In this document: positions 43,470 through 56,064 of the stretch, in pieces
Position numbering within the stretch: position 1 is the stretch's first letter
How the letters are laid out: each line of letters starts with the position of its first letter
NCBI RefSeq assembly: GCF_018320785.1
Contig: NC_054882.1
Span: 27,842,719 to 27,906,718, forward strand
Length of the DNA: 64,000 nucleotides
Source: Cheilinus undulatus
Lineage: Eukaryota > Chordata > Actinopteri > Labriformes > Labridae
Direction of reading: 5' to 3'
Notes under the pieces: model-generated
The model's input: only the letters and a program-made list of their open reading frames with translations
Databases searched by the model: none
What the model was told of the DNA's origin: nothing
Program-made: the position numbers and the translations under genes

Positions 43470-44740
43470 GGAAATAAAAGCTCCTTCAAGTGTTCACATG
43501 GATACAAATGTGTTTTCAGGAATACGTGGGAGAGAAACTATTGTAGTGTGATCTATTCTTTACATGACTGGTAGATGACACATTATTCTCTATTCCTAGT
43601 TCATCTGAGATGAATTTGATGTAATTGGATGAGTAGCATTGTTAGGAATTATGAGTCAAGATGATGCACAGATATCAAAAGCTTTCTTAGACCAACAACT
43701 GTTCCTTTATTTTCCAGTTGTTTGTACCAACTTCCTGTAATCCATTATTGTCTCAGACCTACATTTGGTACCTTTGCATGAAGGGAATGCATGCTTGATG
43801 ACACAAATCATCTAGAGTGTCTTCATTTTGATTTCATTAATTGCCTCAGTAGTTAAGCAGACAGCTACAGGTCTTCCCTGACTTTTACCTGTCATTTAAA
43901 AAAATGATAGTCCAGTTTATGCACATTAAGGGGGCATCTTTTTGTTTCTGCTTCACAATTACGTATTGTTTTCTTACGAAAGGATGTTCTCTCCTTACTC
44001 CCAAATGATGATGTGATGGGTTTATCTGCCTTCAAAACAAGGGCTGTCAAGGTTTCCCAAACACCTTAGGGTCACTGTGCTCCCCACCCCCACCCCTTCC
44101 ACCCATGATCTTCAATTTCTCCCCGGCATGCTGGATGTGTGGCTAGGTGTCTTAGTGGAGAAATGGGGGCCTGCATAATCACCCACAGCGCTGCAGACAG
44201 GACCAACTGCAGCCAGCCAGCGGGAGCACGTGGCTTTGTCTTTCACCCATTCTTTCGGGGACCAGCTGTGGTCTGAGTGCGGCAAGCGGCGGCGGCGGGC
44301 CCAGTGATGCTGCTGCTATAAATATGCGTCAACGAGTGTGAGTAAGTGACAGCTGTACAGTGGACCAAGGACACAGTGTCTTGGCACAGTCAGCGAGAGC
44401 CACTCCAAAAAAGGCAAACCCAGTGTGAGGGCACTAGTTGATATGTATTTATGCACTTGTGGCAGTTCATATGTGGTATACACAGATTTAAAGTGTCATT
44501 TCATGCTGCTTTGAAGCTCCTGTAAGGAACTTTGGTATTTACCAATTTTTGCACCAAGTGGTTCCTTATAAGCTTTTTGCCAATATATTCCAGTAAATCT
44601 AAATTTTTCCCCTTAACAATCATCCATCCAGAATATCTGCTACGGAAAGTGTGAATAACCTAATAGAAATATTGGCTGTTGATGCTGATGATATCACTTG
44701 CTTTTGTACATCTTAGAGAGGCATCACAAGGATAGCCTAC
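43470..44740. other. Intergenic with one candidate regulatory block
   Basis: No exon recognised. 44,080-44,400 is strikingly GC-rich and complex for the region. It has two CAGCTG E-boxes, a CACGTG near 44,229 and CTATAAATAT at about 44,316, which resembles a TATA box or a MEF2 site. This could be an enhancer or an unannotated promoter; low certainty. Confidence 0.35.
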
Positions 44741-44751
44741 CAAAAAGTTAT

Positions 44752-45530
44752 AAGTCATAACTCTAACCTGCAAAACTTAATAGCTGAATGTTCAATAAAT
44801 CCCAGTAAATAGTCTGCTTACAGGAAAAGACCTTGTCATCCCTGAAAACATTCTAACACAGCTAACAAATTTAAGGCTTAAGCTAATGGGGCTATGTTAG
44901 CATTATTCTACACAGAGTAGCATAGCTGAAATCTGAACACCTTCTACAGTTTTGCAAATCTCATGAACCCGTTTTTTTACATAAAACAGCTACAAAGCTA
45001 AAGCTAGCAAAGCTATGTTCGCTACTTTATTTTCACATTAGCTATGTTGCCTACGTAACTAACATAGATAGGTTTGCATTAGCTATGTATGCTAATGCTC
45101 ATGTTGCCAAAGCTAAAGCTAACGTGAGATTAAGGTAAGGGTTAGGATACCAAAAGTTAAAATTAAAAACGCTGAGCTGCAAAATTTAATTAAATAAAGC
45201 TGAGTAAACTGTCTGTTTACTGGAAAAAAACCTTAGTCTCCATGAAAAAACACTCTAACACAGCTAACATACTTGAGGCTAAAGCTAATGGAGCTATGTT
45301 AGCTATGTTAGCTATGTAAGCTATCAAGATAATGTAGCTTAAGACTGTACACCTTTTGCAGTTTTGCAAATCTCATAAACTGTCATTTTATTCACGTAAA
45401 ATAGCAACATTGCACATGTAGCTAAAGCTAACAAAGCTATATTAGCAACATTAAGATTAGCTATGTTTGCTAAAGCTTATGTTGCTGAAGTTAACGTAGC
45501 TACATTGGCTTTTATAGTTACGAACTGCTG
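44752..45530 (+). repeat. AGCTA-rich repeat, diverged tandem duplication (about 395-bp units)
   Basis: Unit 1 is about 44,752-45,149 and unit 2 about 45,150-45,530. Both contain, in order, 'ctgcaaaa[ct]tta', a 'ctaacacagctaaca' block, TTAGCTATG-type words, 'gttttgcaaatctcat' and a second GCTAAAGCTA block. The words form many overlapping inverted repeats. The same repeat occurs in inverse orientation at 10.86-11.18 kb inside a hAT-like element. Confidence 0.7.
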
Positions 45531-45665
45531 ATGGCCTTGTGGTTGGGTCATGCGCCATTTAAGGAAGACAATGGGCAGCACAGGTTTAAATTTGACCTGC
45601 GGCTCCTCTCCCGCATGTCAGCCCCGCTTTCTCCCTGATTTCCTACTCCAGCCGCTGTCCAGTTG
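45528..45665 (+). repeat. tRNA-derived SINE
   Basis: A polymerase III A-box-like 'tggccttgtggttgggtc' (from about 45,532) and B-box-like 'ggtttaaatttgacc' (45,583-45,597) are followed by 'tgcggctcctctcccgcatgtca', a familiar fish SINE body. Too diverged to be a tRNA gene. Confidence 0.55.
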
Positions 45666-45821
45666 CAATGAGTTCATACCTCAGGGTACCAAAGTTGCTC
45701 TGAGTTTCCGAGTTGGAATTCCAAGTTCATGGCATATTTGTGATGGAGTATCCGACTAGCAACACAAAGTTTCGGAGATTAACTTGAACCTACCACAAGC
45801 CTCTAAAGAGCTCGAATCTAT

Positions 45822-47155
45822 AACCCCAATTCCAAAAAGTTGTAGTGTTGCGTAAGATGTAAATAAAAACAATGCAATCATTTGCAAATCTCATAAACCC
45901 ATATTTGATTCACAATAGAACATAAACTACATATTGGATGTTGAAACTGAGACATTTTACCTTTCATGACAAATACTAGCTCAGTTTAAATTTGATGGCA
46001 GAAACAAATCTCAGAAAAGTAGGGAAGGGGCAACCAAAGGCTCAAGTATTAAGTGGTACTAATTAAAAACAGCTGGAGAAGCATTTTGCAGCTAAATAGG
46101 TTAACTGGTTATAGGAACGGTCTCTCAGAAGTGAAGATGGGCAGAGGTTCACCCATCTGTAAAAAGCTTCGTCTAAATATTATAGAACAATTTTAGAAAA
46201 AATGTTCCTCAATTATAAATTCTGTAGACTGGATATCTGACCATCTACAGTACATAATATTGTCAGAAGATCTAAAGAATCTGCAGAGATCTCTGTGAGC
46301 AAGGGACAAGGCTGAAAGGTCAATATAGGATGCTCGTGATCACTGGGCCCTCAGGTGTCACTGTATTAAGAACTGGCATGATTTCAGGAACACTTCCTGA
46401 CACTTCCCATTAATTTAAAATGGACTGAGGCAATATGGAAAACTGTTCTGTGGTCAAAAGAATCAAATTTCGAAATTCTTTTAGGAAATCACAGATGCTG
46501 TGTCCTGTGGACTAAAAAGAGAGTGACCATTCAGCTTGTTATCAGTACACAGTTCTAAAGCCTGCATCTCTGATGGTCTGAGGTTGCATTAGCGGCTTTT
46601 GTGTGGGCAGCCTACACATCTGGAAAGGCACTATCAATGCTAAAAACTATATAAAGGTTTTAGGGCAACATACGCTCCCATCCAATTGCAATTGACAATT
46701 GCTCTTTCAGGGGGAAGGACTTGCATATTTCAGCAAGACCACATCTATCACAACAGCATGGCTTCACAGTAGAAGAGTCTGGGTGCTGAACTGGCCTGCT
46801 TCTGGACAGCATCATGACGAAAAATGAACCCAGGACTGTTGAGCAGCAAGAATCCTCCATCAGACAGAAATGGGACAAAGCTCCAGCAAATGGTCTCCTC
46901 ACTTCCCAGACTGTTGTTAAAAGAAGAGGAGATGCTGCACAGTGGTAAACATGGCCCTGTCCATACTTTTCTGAGAAGTGTTGCTTACTTGAAATTTAAA
47001 ATGAGCTAATATTTTCATGAAATCGTAAAATGTCTCAGTTTCAACATCTGTTATGTTCTATTGTGAATAAAATATGGGTGTATGAGATTTGCAATCATTG
47101 CATGCTTTTTTTCATTTACATTTTACACAGCGCCCCAACTTTTTGAATTGGGGTT
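45822..47155 (+). mobile_element. Near full-length but dead Tc1/mariner-type transposon, copy 2
   Basis: The ends AACCCCAATTCC and GAATTGGGGTT are inverted repeats with TA just outside on the left. Subterminal 'atttgcaaatctcataaaccc' and its complement near the right give long inverted ends. The coding interior near 46.55-46.95 kb matches this family's transposase on the plus strand ('gtgggcagcctacacatctggaaaggca', 'tttcagcaagaccacatct', 'ggactgttgagcagcaag'), but with many breaks. It is the same family as 4,196-5,059, which carries its coding strand in the opposite direction. Confidence 0.85.
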
Positions 47156-49375
47156 GAACTTCCAGAGTTTTGCTATTATAGTTCATAAAGATGCATCAGT
47201 GTTAATCTTAGTCCATTCATTAGCAGCTAAAGTCTTCTAACTGGAGTGTTTAAGCGTTCATAGCCTTACATTTTAGCAGTAGACTCTCAACTGTATTTTT
47301 CCTAATTGGAAATCCTTTTTGATTCTTGGGCACAGTGTTATTTGTATTTCCTGAAAGTCAAAACAATAGCCCCTCCACAATTAAGTGGATGTTAACCATA
47401 TGCATGTGCGTGTGAGATAGAGAATTGTGCCCATGCGTTTGTGTGAGTGGTGTGCGTTGCCTGTACACAAGTGCATGTGCGCCTGTGTTTGTGTGCCCTT
47501 TTCAAGTGTGACCACCTGTCTTTTGTTAAGAAATAAATAAATAAACACAGGCCACACCAGCTGTCCCTGGCAGTCCGTCCCCTCAGAGGTCAAGGGCTCC
47601 CACCGCTGGCCTTGTTGAGGTGGTGGACACTTACAACTTTCCTCTCAACTTCTCTCAAGTACCTCTAAACACCCCCACACACACATATAAACACACATAT
47701 ACACAAAGCCACTCACAGCCAAATGAGCTAGGCTTTGAGCCTCAGAGAGGAATGTTTTATTACACCATCGAGTTACACAGCACATATCCCGGCTCGTCAC
47801 CCTGCAGCTAAGCCCTATCACATGGCCACGACTTTCCATGTGAAGGTTTGGGCCTGTAAGAATCACACTCATGGGGCAGTCTAAGCTCTGGATCCCGTCA
47901 GGCAGATGTGAGAAGCTGGTGCCAGCGAGCGCTCTGAGGTCTGAGGCCTGCTGCTGGGGATGTTTACAGCAAGAAGTGGCCGCAGCATTGCAGAGGGAGG
48001 GCCCTTATTTACTGCGAGCTGGCCAGGGCTGCTCGGGGTGTTTATGAATGATCTTGGGAGGACATTGTTTTCTTTATGTTAGAGCTGCCTGCCTAGCGCC
48101 GCTGTGTCGTCTGTGCATAAAGTACTTGCCGGGGAGCTGGGCCAGACAATAGCCTGGCTGAGCTACTACCCACGCTCACAATAGAGTGTCAGGATGAGGC
48201 CGAGGTTTGGGGGCCGTGGTTTTGGGGGGCCTGTGGGGGTGGAGGATGGATAGATGGGGGGTGGGCAGAGGCGGTTGGATGCGGCCCTTGTCTATATGGT
48301 ATTCCCAGAAGGGGTGAGCTGGGATTTGAGGGGGAGGGTTCATAGGAACCCCAGCACTGCCCCATAGCAGAGCAGCTGGATTACTGTCATGGTGGAAATA
48401 ATTAAAAGTTCTGAACCCTGCAGAAAAAACCTCTAATCACACAAGTGTATTTGTCTAATTTCTAGTCAAAAATATATAATAATACGTATTAAAGGCTACT
48501 TTCATTTTGCTTGTCATAATGCAAAAGTTGCCAGCCTTATTTTTGTGTATTTATGTGTTTATCTCTGTGAATTTAGTTTACATGAGTGAAATTGGTTCTT
48601 TCTGGCTAGATTCTATAGATAAATTTGCTGAATCTTTCACTAAATTGGCGTGAAATGCACCTGCTTTGTGTGTTTATTGACAAATACATGTGTGTTTTAG
48701 TGATAACTACATCAAGTCACCTGGCTTTGTTTCAGGTTTACCTCCTTTGGAGAGTAATGGCAACAGGTCAGAAACAATATCAGCCAATCAGGACACTGCT
48801 CCGTCCTTGAGCTTAGTTTATGGTTACTGCTTGTTAGACCTGCAGTATTATTACTTTCTGTTGTCTATGTACACATTACAGCGCTTCACACAACTGACAA
48901 ACTGCTGGTTGGGGGCTCTTCTACTTTGTTCTTCTTCCTCCAGCTTTGTTAACATGTTCAGATGGGTGTTATTTCTACTGTATGTTCATTATTGAAGATG
49001 GTAGTGGTGTACTCGAGTCTTTTATATTGAAATTGTCTCCAGGACTGGAAAGTAAGGAATCCCTTATGCTCGGACTGCTGCAATTGAGAAACTTCTATTG
49101 TGCATTGTGTTAATTTCAGTAGTTTTTAAGTAAAACTTCCTCTGTTAAACTACCAGGCTTTCCATCATTTATGTGAAACTGGCTTTTTGTTTGGCTTGTA
49201 CAACCACATGACAATCATTATCTCATAACAAGAGAATGATTCCATGTTACATCCAAAACTTGTTTTATTGCTCTTTTTCATGAAGGAGTGTCTTTAGCTA
49301 AACAACCTGGTTTACAACTCATACCCATGTTATGGCACTACTTGTGAGAGGAAGATTATAGTTTACTTTTTTAAG
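47156..49375. other. Intergenic with one candidate regulatory block
   Basis: 47.40-47.72 kb is rich in TG/CA dinucleotides. 47,930-48,240 is high-complexity with repeated forkhead-like words (TGTTTACAG, TATTTACTG, TGTTTATGA) and ACATTGTTTTC, a SOX-like site. It reads like a conserved enhancer. No coding exon is recognised. Confidence 0.35.
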
Positions 49376-49377
49376 CA

Positions 49378-49870
49378 AACTGTCCAAACTTTTTCCACTG
49401 AGGGCCACATAACAAAATATACAAGAATGGTGGGGCCACTGTATACAGAACCTTGAGGATTTTTAAGTTAGCCAAACCGATCTAATATAGGTTAAGACAT
49501 TCTTAGTGAATGTGAGTCCTCACATGGCTAGTTAGTGGTTTACAAGGCAAATAGGCAATCAATTCAAGGACTCTGGGAGGCCAAAAAAATCAGGATATTG
49601 TTATCACTTTGGTTGCCAATATGCTTTTACCATTTACAGTGTCGTCTTAATTAGGTCACAATTTTAAAAAACATCATGAAATTCTTCATGTCAAAATGTT
49701 TGTTTGCAGAATAAGCATGGTAGCACCGCCTTGAGCTGAAACGAAGAAGTACAAAACAGTCAAGCAAAAGCTTCATGTTCTAATGTGGGCCATATTTCAT
49801 TATATGTTTTTAAATGTGCTGCAGGCCAATCAAAAGTTTGGCCCCCGGGCTGTAGTTTGGACACCCCTGA
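49378..49870. mobile_element. hAT-type MITE
   Basis: The left end 'ctgtccaaactttttccact' followed by GAGGGCC, and the complement of the right end 'aggggtgtccaaactacagc' followed by CCGGGGGCC, are the widespread hAT terminal motif (GGGGTGTCCAAACT). The interior is AT-rich and non-coding. Length about 490 bp. Confidence 0.65.
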
Positions 49871-50344
49871 TCTATACATGAAAAACCTAAGACGTAAAAC
49901 TTGGGTTAGATGTCTTTCTGCACCTGATAAAGCTGGTAAACATGACATTAGGATGGCACAGATAACAACACATCCTAACATTAAGCCACTGTCTGTTATG
50001 AATAAAATCTTCAGTGATGTACCTGTTAGCTATCAGATGGTTTTATTTTGTCTGGCTTTTTGCTGGGTCACTCTCCCTTCTTCTTATTTTGGCTTCATCT
50101 GTTACTGTCCTCTTTGCCTCAGCATTTCTATCAAACAGCACTGAGACAGGCTAACTGGCTTTTTTTTTTCAGCTATAGGCTGATGTGTTAACCAGTACTG
50201 TACAGCTTCTCATGAGAGAGCTGCAGACTGCTGCCAAAGTTACACAGTTCTGAAAGCAGGTGACTGGGCCACTCTGTGGAAATGGGATACACACCATTCC
50301 TCCTGATGACAGTTATTTTATATTTCAGGGAAAGATTAAACTAA

Positions 50345-51260
50345 TTACGTTTACTCAAATTACTCTGTTAAATTGGAAAACCACCTTTCAAAATGTTTAA
50401 CTGTAACTAAAGGTGTCCCACAGGGTTCCATCTTAGGTCCAGTTTGATTGATGATACGGTATTTTATTGTTTTGCCAAAACTGTACAACTTGCTCTTAAC
50501 TTTCTTTAACAGCCTTTTAATAATTTACCAAGTATTTTAAAGGTATACGGCTCCAGCAAAACAACTGGATACTTTTACAGGAATAAATTACATTTTCCAG
50601 TATTGTGTAAGAAGAGGGATGCCGGTGCTTTATTTATGTCAGTCTTAGATGATGGTGACATTATCTACAGACATGCACCACCAACAACACTAAAAAGACT
50701 TGAATCCTTTTATCATTCTAATTCATCGATCTACATTATTGTATTTCATATGGAAAGGCTGGATGGTGTTGAGACGTGATTTTCACCAGCATCTTTTTAT
50801 TAATAAAGCCCTTTCAGAAATATCACCACACAGATCTTCTGTCTTTTCTTATTCTGCTCCTGACTCGTGAAACAACTTACAGCAGCTGTTTTAGATAACT
50901 GAAATTTTAACATTTGGGCATTTGTGAAACTTGATTTTAAATCTTCAGCCTTCTATTAATATTTTTTTTTATGTAAGTGCGACCTTTTACATTTATTTTA
51001 CCAGTTTCATCTTTGTACTCTTTAAGTCCATTGTTGCTTTATTTTATTAATTGAATTTTTTTTTTTCCATATTTATCATTCAGAAGGTTTGCTCTTGCTT
51101 GGTATATGTTCAGGTTGATTATTTTAATTCCATCTTACCAGTTCTCTTCTATTTATAATGACTTTCTATTTGTTTAATTTCTTTATTAATTGACTCAACA
51201 TCTTTATAAATGAGGGTTGCCCTCTCAAAGATTTTTCAACTATATATAAAGGTTGATTGA
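50345..51260 (+). mobile_element. Truncated non-LTR retrotransposon (CR1/L2-like) reverse transcriptase fragment
   Basis: The text near 50,405 reads KGVPQGSILGPV, the conserved RT block. After a deletion, IDDTVFYCFAKTVQLALNF follows, the block with the catalytic DD. Downstream are LDDGDIIYRHAPPTTLKRLE and then WMVLRRDFHQHLFINKALSE with SVFSYSAPDS, matching the C-terminal part of such ORF2 proteins. Frames shift and stops occur. The 3' end 'ataaaggttgattgatt' is a short TTGA-type tail typical of these LINEs. Confidence 0.8.
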
Positions 51261-52150
51261 TTACTTTGAGTAGCTTTCTATGTACTTTTTTTAGTACTTT
51301 CTAAAATAAGTCATTTAAAGTGGTGAGAAGTAACTTGTTCCATTTATTCAGATTATTATACTTGTGAAGCGTTTTCATGTACTTGATCTTTTTTGAGTAC
51401 GTTTTGAAGTCTGCACTTTTTCTTCTACTTAAGTAAGCTTTAACCAAAGTAACTGTACTTTTACTTGACTACAATAGTCGTGTACTTTGTCCACCTCTGG
51501 TAATTTAACTTTTACTTGAGTATATTTTGGGAGATTTTAAAAGCGTCAAGTATTGAGTAAAGAAAGATGCACTAAAGGCCAAAGTGAGGACATCCATGCT
51601 TTCTGTCAACAACATGAAACAGATCAGTGGTTTGGCTTTGACAACACATGACAGTCACACTGCAAGAGAATGACTGCATTTTCTTTAAGTAAAGTCCCAC
51701 CTTTTAACTACCAACCTGGTTGGAGATCCATATTCTCTTGTTGTTATTGCACACTGAGGAAAATTCATATTTCAGTGTACAAGATCCTTGGGTATCAAAA
51801 GTACTGTTATCAGTACTTTGAATGATCTGCTTTTTACTATTATTTGAGTAGATTTATGGACCACTAACTTCACTTCAACTTAAGTAAATTTTAACCAGAG
51901 CAGCTGTACTTTTACTTGAGTCAGATAGTCTTTACTTCCTCCACTTCTGGTATTGTTAGATCCCCTCTGAAAGTTTTATTTTAAAGTGGAAAAGGTACAG
52001 ACTGTTGCTTTAACACCACCCACTCAGGCATAAAGATGAGCTACTCAGTACTCTGAAAGCCTTGAATAAATAACTTTTACTTGAGTAGATTTAAAGACCA
52101 GTAAATGTTTTTCTACTTAAGAAAGCCTGAACCAGTTTTGTCCCTTTCTA
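51260..52150. repeat. Tandemly amplified ACTTGAGTA-type repeat
   Basis: Words TTTTACTTGAGT, TTCTACTTAAG and GTAACTGTACTTTTACTTGA recur. Each unit closes with a version of 'ttgtccacctctggta' (near 51,490, 51,940 and 52,145). About three diverged units of 200-450 bp are present. This is a recognisable fish dispersed repeat in a local array. Confidence 0.6.
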
Positions 52151-52158
52151 CCCCTGGG

Positions 52159-52214
52159 TGTTCCTAATATTTTGCCAACTTGACATACATAACAGGAGCA
52201 AAATATTAGGAACA
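52159..52214. repeat. Perfect inverted repeat, 16-17-bp arms
   Basis: TGTTCCTAATATTTTG at 52159-52174 and its exact complement at 52199-52214, with one further pair inside (52175/52198) and a 22-nt loop. It resembles the terminal repeats of a fish DNA transposon brought together by internal deletion. Confidence 0.7.
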
Positions 52215-53384
52215 TCACTGATATAATGCATTCCACTGCCATTTCTCCAATAATAAAAATAGAGCTGCATAAAAGTAGAATTGAGATTTGTTGTACCAGA
52301 TTACATAGGCGGATATGTTATGATCTTTGTGCATGAAAACCAGTGCAGAGGAAAGATTACAAAAATGAAGTCCACACAATGCATGAAAGTTGTTCCATTT
52401 AATTCTATGCATAATCTTAAGAAAGACCTAAATCAAGATTGTCACATTTCCACAGCACACACACACAGGCACACTCCAGAAGCGCAAACAAAGAAAATGC
52501 ACCTACAGTTATCGATCAACTTAAATTGCCTCTGTATCTAAGCAATGTCAATTCTGCATAAAGATTGTCCTCTAATCTCTACCCCGCTAACACTGAAGCA
52601 AGTGATTACTATAAAATATACCTTTTCTTATTAAAAAATTATATTAAATTCTAATGGCACTTCTACAAATTCTATTAAAAAGATTTTTCATTTGACATTA
52701 AGAAGCTTGTTTTTTTTTACCCAAATTAAAACTGAGACAGTCAAATGTTGCACAAGAAGCAAATGCAATAATAAATATTTCTCATGATTATACACAATTT
52801 CACAGTTGTAACCTGCAGAGGACAAAATTCCAGTATCAGGAAAAGTCATTTTTAGACTTAGAGATCATACAGCATGAACATAGCCCTCCATCGAGAGTAG
52901 CACTGTTTCCATTCAACAATCAAAATCTCAGTGTTTCACATTCAACAGTGACATAAACTTAAGGAGCTGTTAGTTCCCAGTAGTATCAGCTACTAAAATC
53001 ACAAAAATGCTTGTCTTCAGTTGGACATGTCCAAAAAAAATTAAAAAAAGTATTCACAGAAAATAAATCTCAAAACGTGGATGTAATCTCTTGCAAAGCA
53101 GCAAAAATTAACAGACTTTTAGTTTGTCTTGTTTTTTAAATTTGATATGATAGAAAAACAACAGTCAGTGGGCCAACACTAATGCTATAAATTAACTTAA
53201 CCACCGCAGTCGAGGGCAAAATGTGTAATAGGTTATACAAAAAGGGCTTCTCCAGATGCAACACCTATCTGTGTGTCAACAAGGCACATTTGGTGATCAT
53301 CCTGGAGGTATAAATAAAGACTGCAAACATTAAAAAAGGAAAAAAAATCACAAATTGTTAGTTTTTCTACCTTTGTACACATGT

Positions 53385-56064
53385 ACATTAGAGAACCAAG
53401 CAGTTTATTTGCACCACGTAAGAAATGCTCCTTGAAAAATCTACATTCTTGTATTCTGATTGAAACATACAAAATGAACACATATGAAATGATTCTATTG
53501 TTCTGATGACAAGCAGGAGTGATTTCACTTATGAGTGTTTGTGCAAGAAATCAAGGAGCCAAATCACATTTCTTGTAGAAATTTGCACAAGCTGTATCAC
53601 TCGAGCCTCGTCATGGACTGCAGGTAAGCCTGGTGGAAACAGATTGCACTTATTTTGAAAGAAATGCTTTGATTCCTTCTTGACTTGGGCTAAATAAAAT
53701 CATACATATAAATGCAAATGAATTCTGGATCCTTAAAAAAAGCATTGGTGGTTAAAATAACTGAAAAACACCTTAGGGTGTCTATGTTGAAATGGACAGG
53801 TAAACAGCACCTACATGTGACCTCTATTGTCATAGCCTCACTTGGAAAACAATCCCCCAATAATTCTGATATTCTCTCGATAGATGTGCAATCAAATCAC
53901 CATGGCATCTCCTCCATGTAGAGGAACAATGGAGCGTTTATCTGCATGCTGGGATATGGGGGGGGGGGGGGGGGTATGTTCTTTGAAGCCTCCAAACAAT
54001 ACACCTGTTTACAGTGTCCTTGCTCTCATTTTTGCTAAATACATTTCTCACATTCCAGCGGCTCCATTCAATACAGGAAAAAAAGTGCAAAGACAAAAAA
54101 AACTGCGCTGCCTTTTCTCTCCGCAGCTCAGAGGGAGACACAATGATCCCTTGAGAACTACCTGGGACTCTGGTGAGGGGGAGGACAATGCCTGTATTGT
54201 TTCGTTTCTATAGGTAGCCAGTGGTGTATCAGTGTGGCTGCGCTTGTGAACAACTGTCTCCTGTGGGAGAACAGCGGTCAGAGCTGTGTTAAATGTTCTG
54301 ATTCGTTCTGAGCCTGATCATGAAAAAAGAAACCAAACTCCCTGTGAGGGATGTGACACTTTTAAGAAACTGCAGACGCCTAACTCTCTCCACCTTCACA
54401 CGGAAAAACAAACAGTTTGATAAATAGATTATATATTTACAATAAATATACATACAGTAAGAAATAGCAGCCTAGGCAATAGTGTTGAAACTATATGCAT
54501 GCTAAAATAAACCAAGTGCTTCTCTATTATCCATGTGGCAAATCTTGAACAGTTTTCTACACTGTATATTAAAATACAATTACAGTAACTTGATTTGCAC
54601 AGAAAAAATGAGCCCCAATACCAGTTAATGAGTACCCTAATCGCTAGGCAAGACGTGATGTCTTTCAAGCTTATGGAAATAAAAACTACGCCAACAGTAA
54701 ACCCTGAACCAAGTAAAACTAATAAATAAATCTGATCAAGTCTTCTCAGGACAGATGAGACAAAAAAACATCATGAACTTTCAGTGCTACGCCCTTGTGA
54801 AGAATTTTGCATACATCCTGCTGTAAGATTCTCGCAAAGAGAGCATCACTGAAGGCTCCAGCTTCATCAGTAGTAACACATACAGAAAGATATGATAATG
54901 GGAAGTTAATTCAAAGAAAGAAAGGTCAGTAGGTTTATCTGAATGGCATGAGGAGTGCAGCTTTGATGCACAAACATTGCAACCCGTCTCTCCTGCCCTG
55001 CCTGCTGAGAATTTGCCCTAAATACCGTGTCAGTGCACCCTCTAAATCATACAAGATCATTTACAAGAAGAAGCTTATTTTTACCACATTCTCAAAACTT
55101 TTTTAAGGGCACTCTTTTGATGTTCATTCTTTTTAAATAAGGTCTGAAAACTAACTGATTTTGACCAGAAGGCATGGCAATAATTCTCATTCTTGTTGGT
55201 AAGCACACTGAGTTAAGTGTCAAGAATTTCAGTAGGCACCAGTGTTACAGGCATTAGCTCTTAACCACTTTCCACCCCTCCTCTGATTAGACGTCTTTTA
55301 AAGTAGCAATTACAAGGCCATTCTGTCAACATGTGCTCACTATAACATTAGCAACTAAAGAGCTAACAACACATCCCCCAAGGCAAGAAGAAATGTGGTG
55401 ATGTGATGGTCTGCTTGTCTCTCATCATAAACTTCATTTCAACCAAAAAACTTCTACTTTCATGAAAGAAAAGATACTTCCAGTAGTCAAACTTCATTAG
55501 TTTTGCTGCCTTATGACAGTTTACTTGTTAAGGACTAAACAAACCTCCAAAAATAAATAATAATATTAATAATAATATAGGAGTTAAAAAATCATATATC
55601 GTTACTTGCGGACGGTTCTGATCTCCCATGTGCACAAATAAAAGTCTCACTTATTCTGAAGATTGTATTAACATATGTTAGCATTAGCTATCAGCTTTCT
55701 GCCCCATAGGGTTTGAACATAGGATGCTTTTTTAGCAAATACACTCCTTATATAAACTCAACAGACTGACACAAGATAGAAACAAACAAGTGCATCATCT
55801 GATTTGTTCACTTTCGTTGACACAGATCCAGCATGAGTTTCACAGCAGCCATGTAAATCCTAACAACCTGTGACCACTTTTATGCACAGCTCCAGTTTTA
55901 CAGTTGCTACATCTTTCACTTGATAATTGCCACAAAGGGTAGAATCCTAATGATATGTCTCCAACAAACTGAAACTGTGTGTCCAAATAGGAAACTGCTC
56001 AGTAGTAGAATTCAGTACATGAAAAGACATTCTGTCTTGTGTTGTGGCACTAGAGAGAGGCGTT
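53385..56064 (-). other. zbtb42: Probable zbtb42 3'UTR
   Basis: Sequence downstream of the zbtb42 stop is AT-rich and free of recognised transposons for over 3 kb, unlike the flanking regions. An AATAAA on the minus strand (plus TTTATT at 53404-53409) is a plausible poly(A) signal. This would give a 3'UTR of about 2.7 kb. No transcript evidence is available. Confidence 0.3.
53958..53974 (+). repeat. 17-nt G homopolymer
   Basis: An uninterrupted run of G on the plus strand (C in the zbtb42 transcript direction). It can form G-quadruplex structures and is likely length-variable. Confidence 0.9.

Noticed and set aside
45528-45600. A functional tRNA gene
   Set aside because: A- and B-box-like words are present but no cloverleaf can be formed and the flanking body is that of a SINE.
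39960-56060. akt1 between siva1 and zbtb42, as expected from human synteny
   Set aside because: No PH-domain or kinase motif (such as a DFG or HRD-type block) is visible in any frame of the interval.
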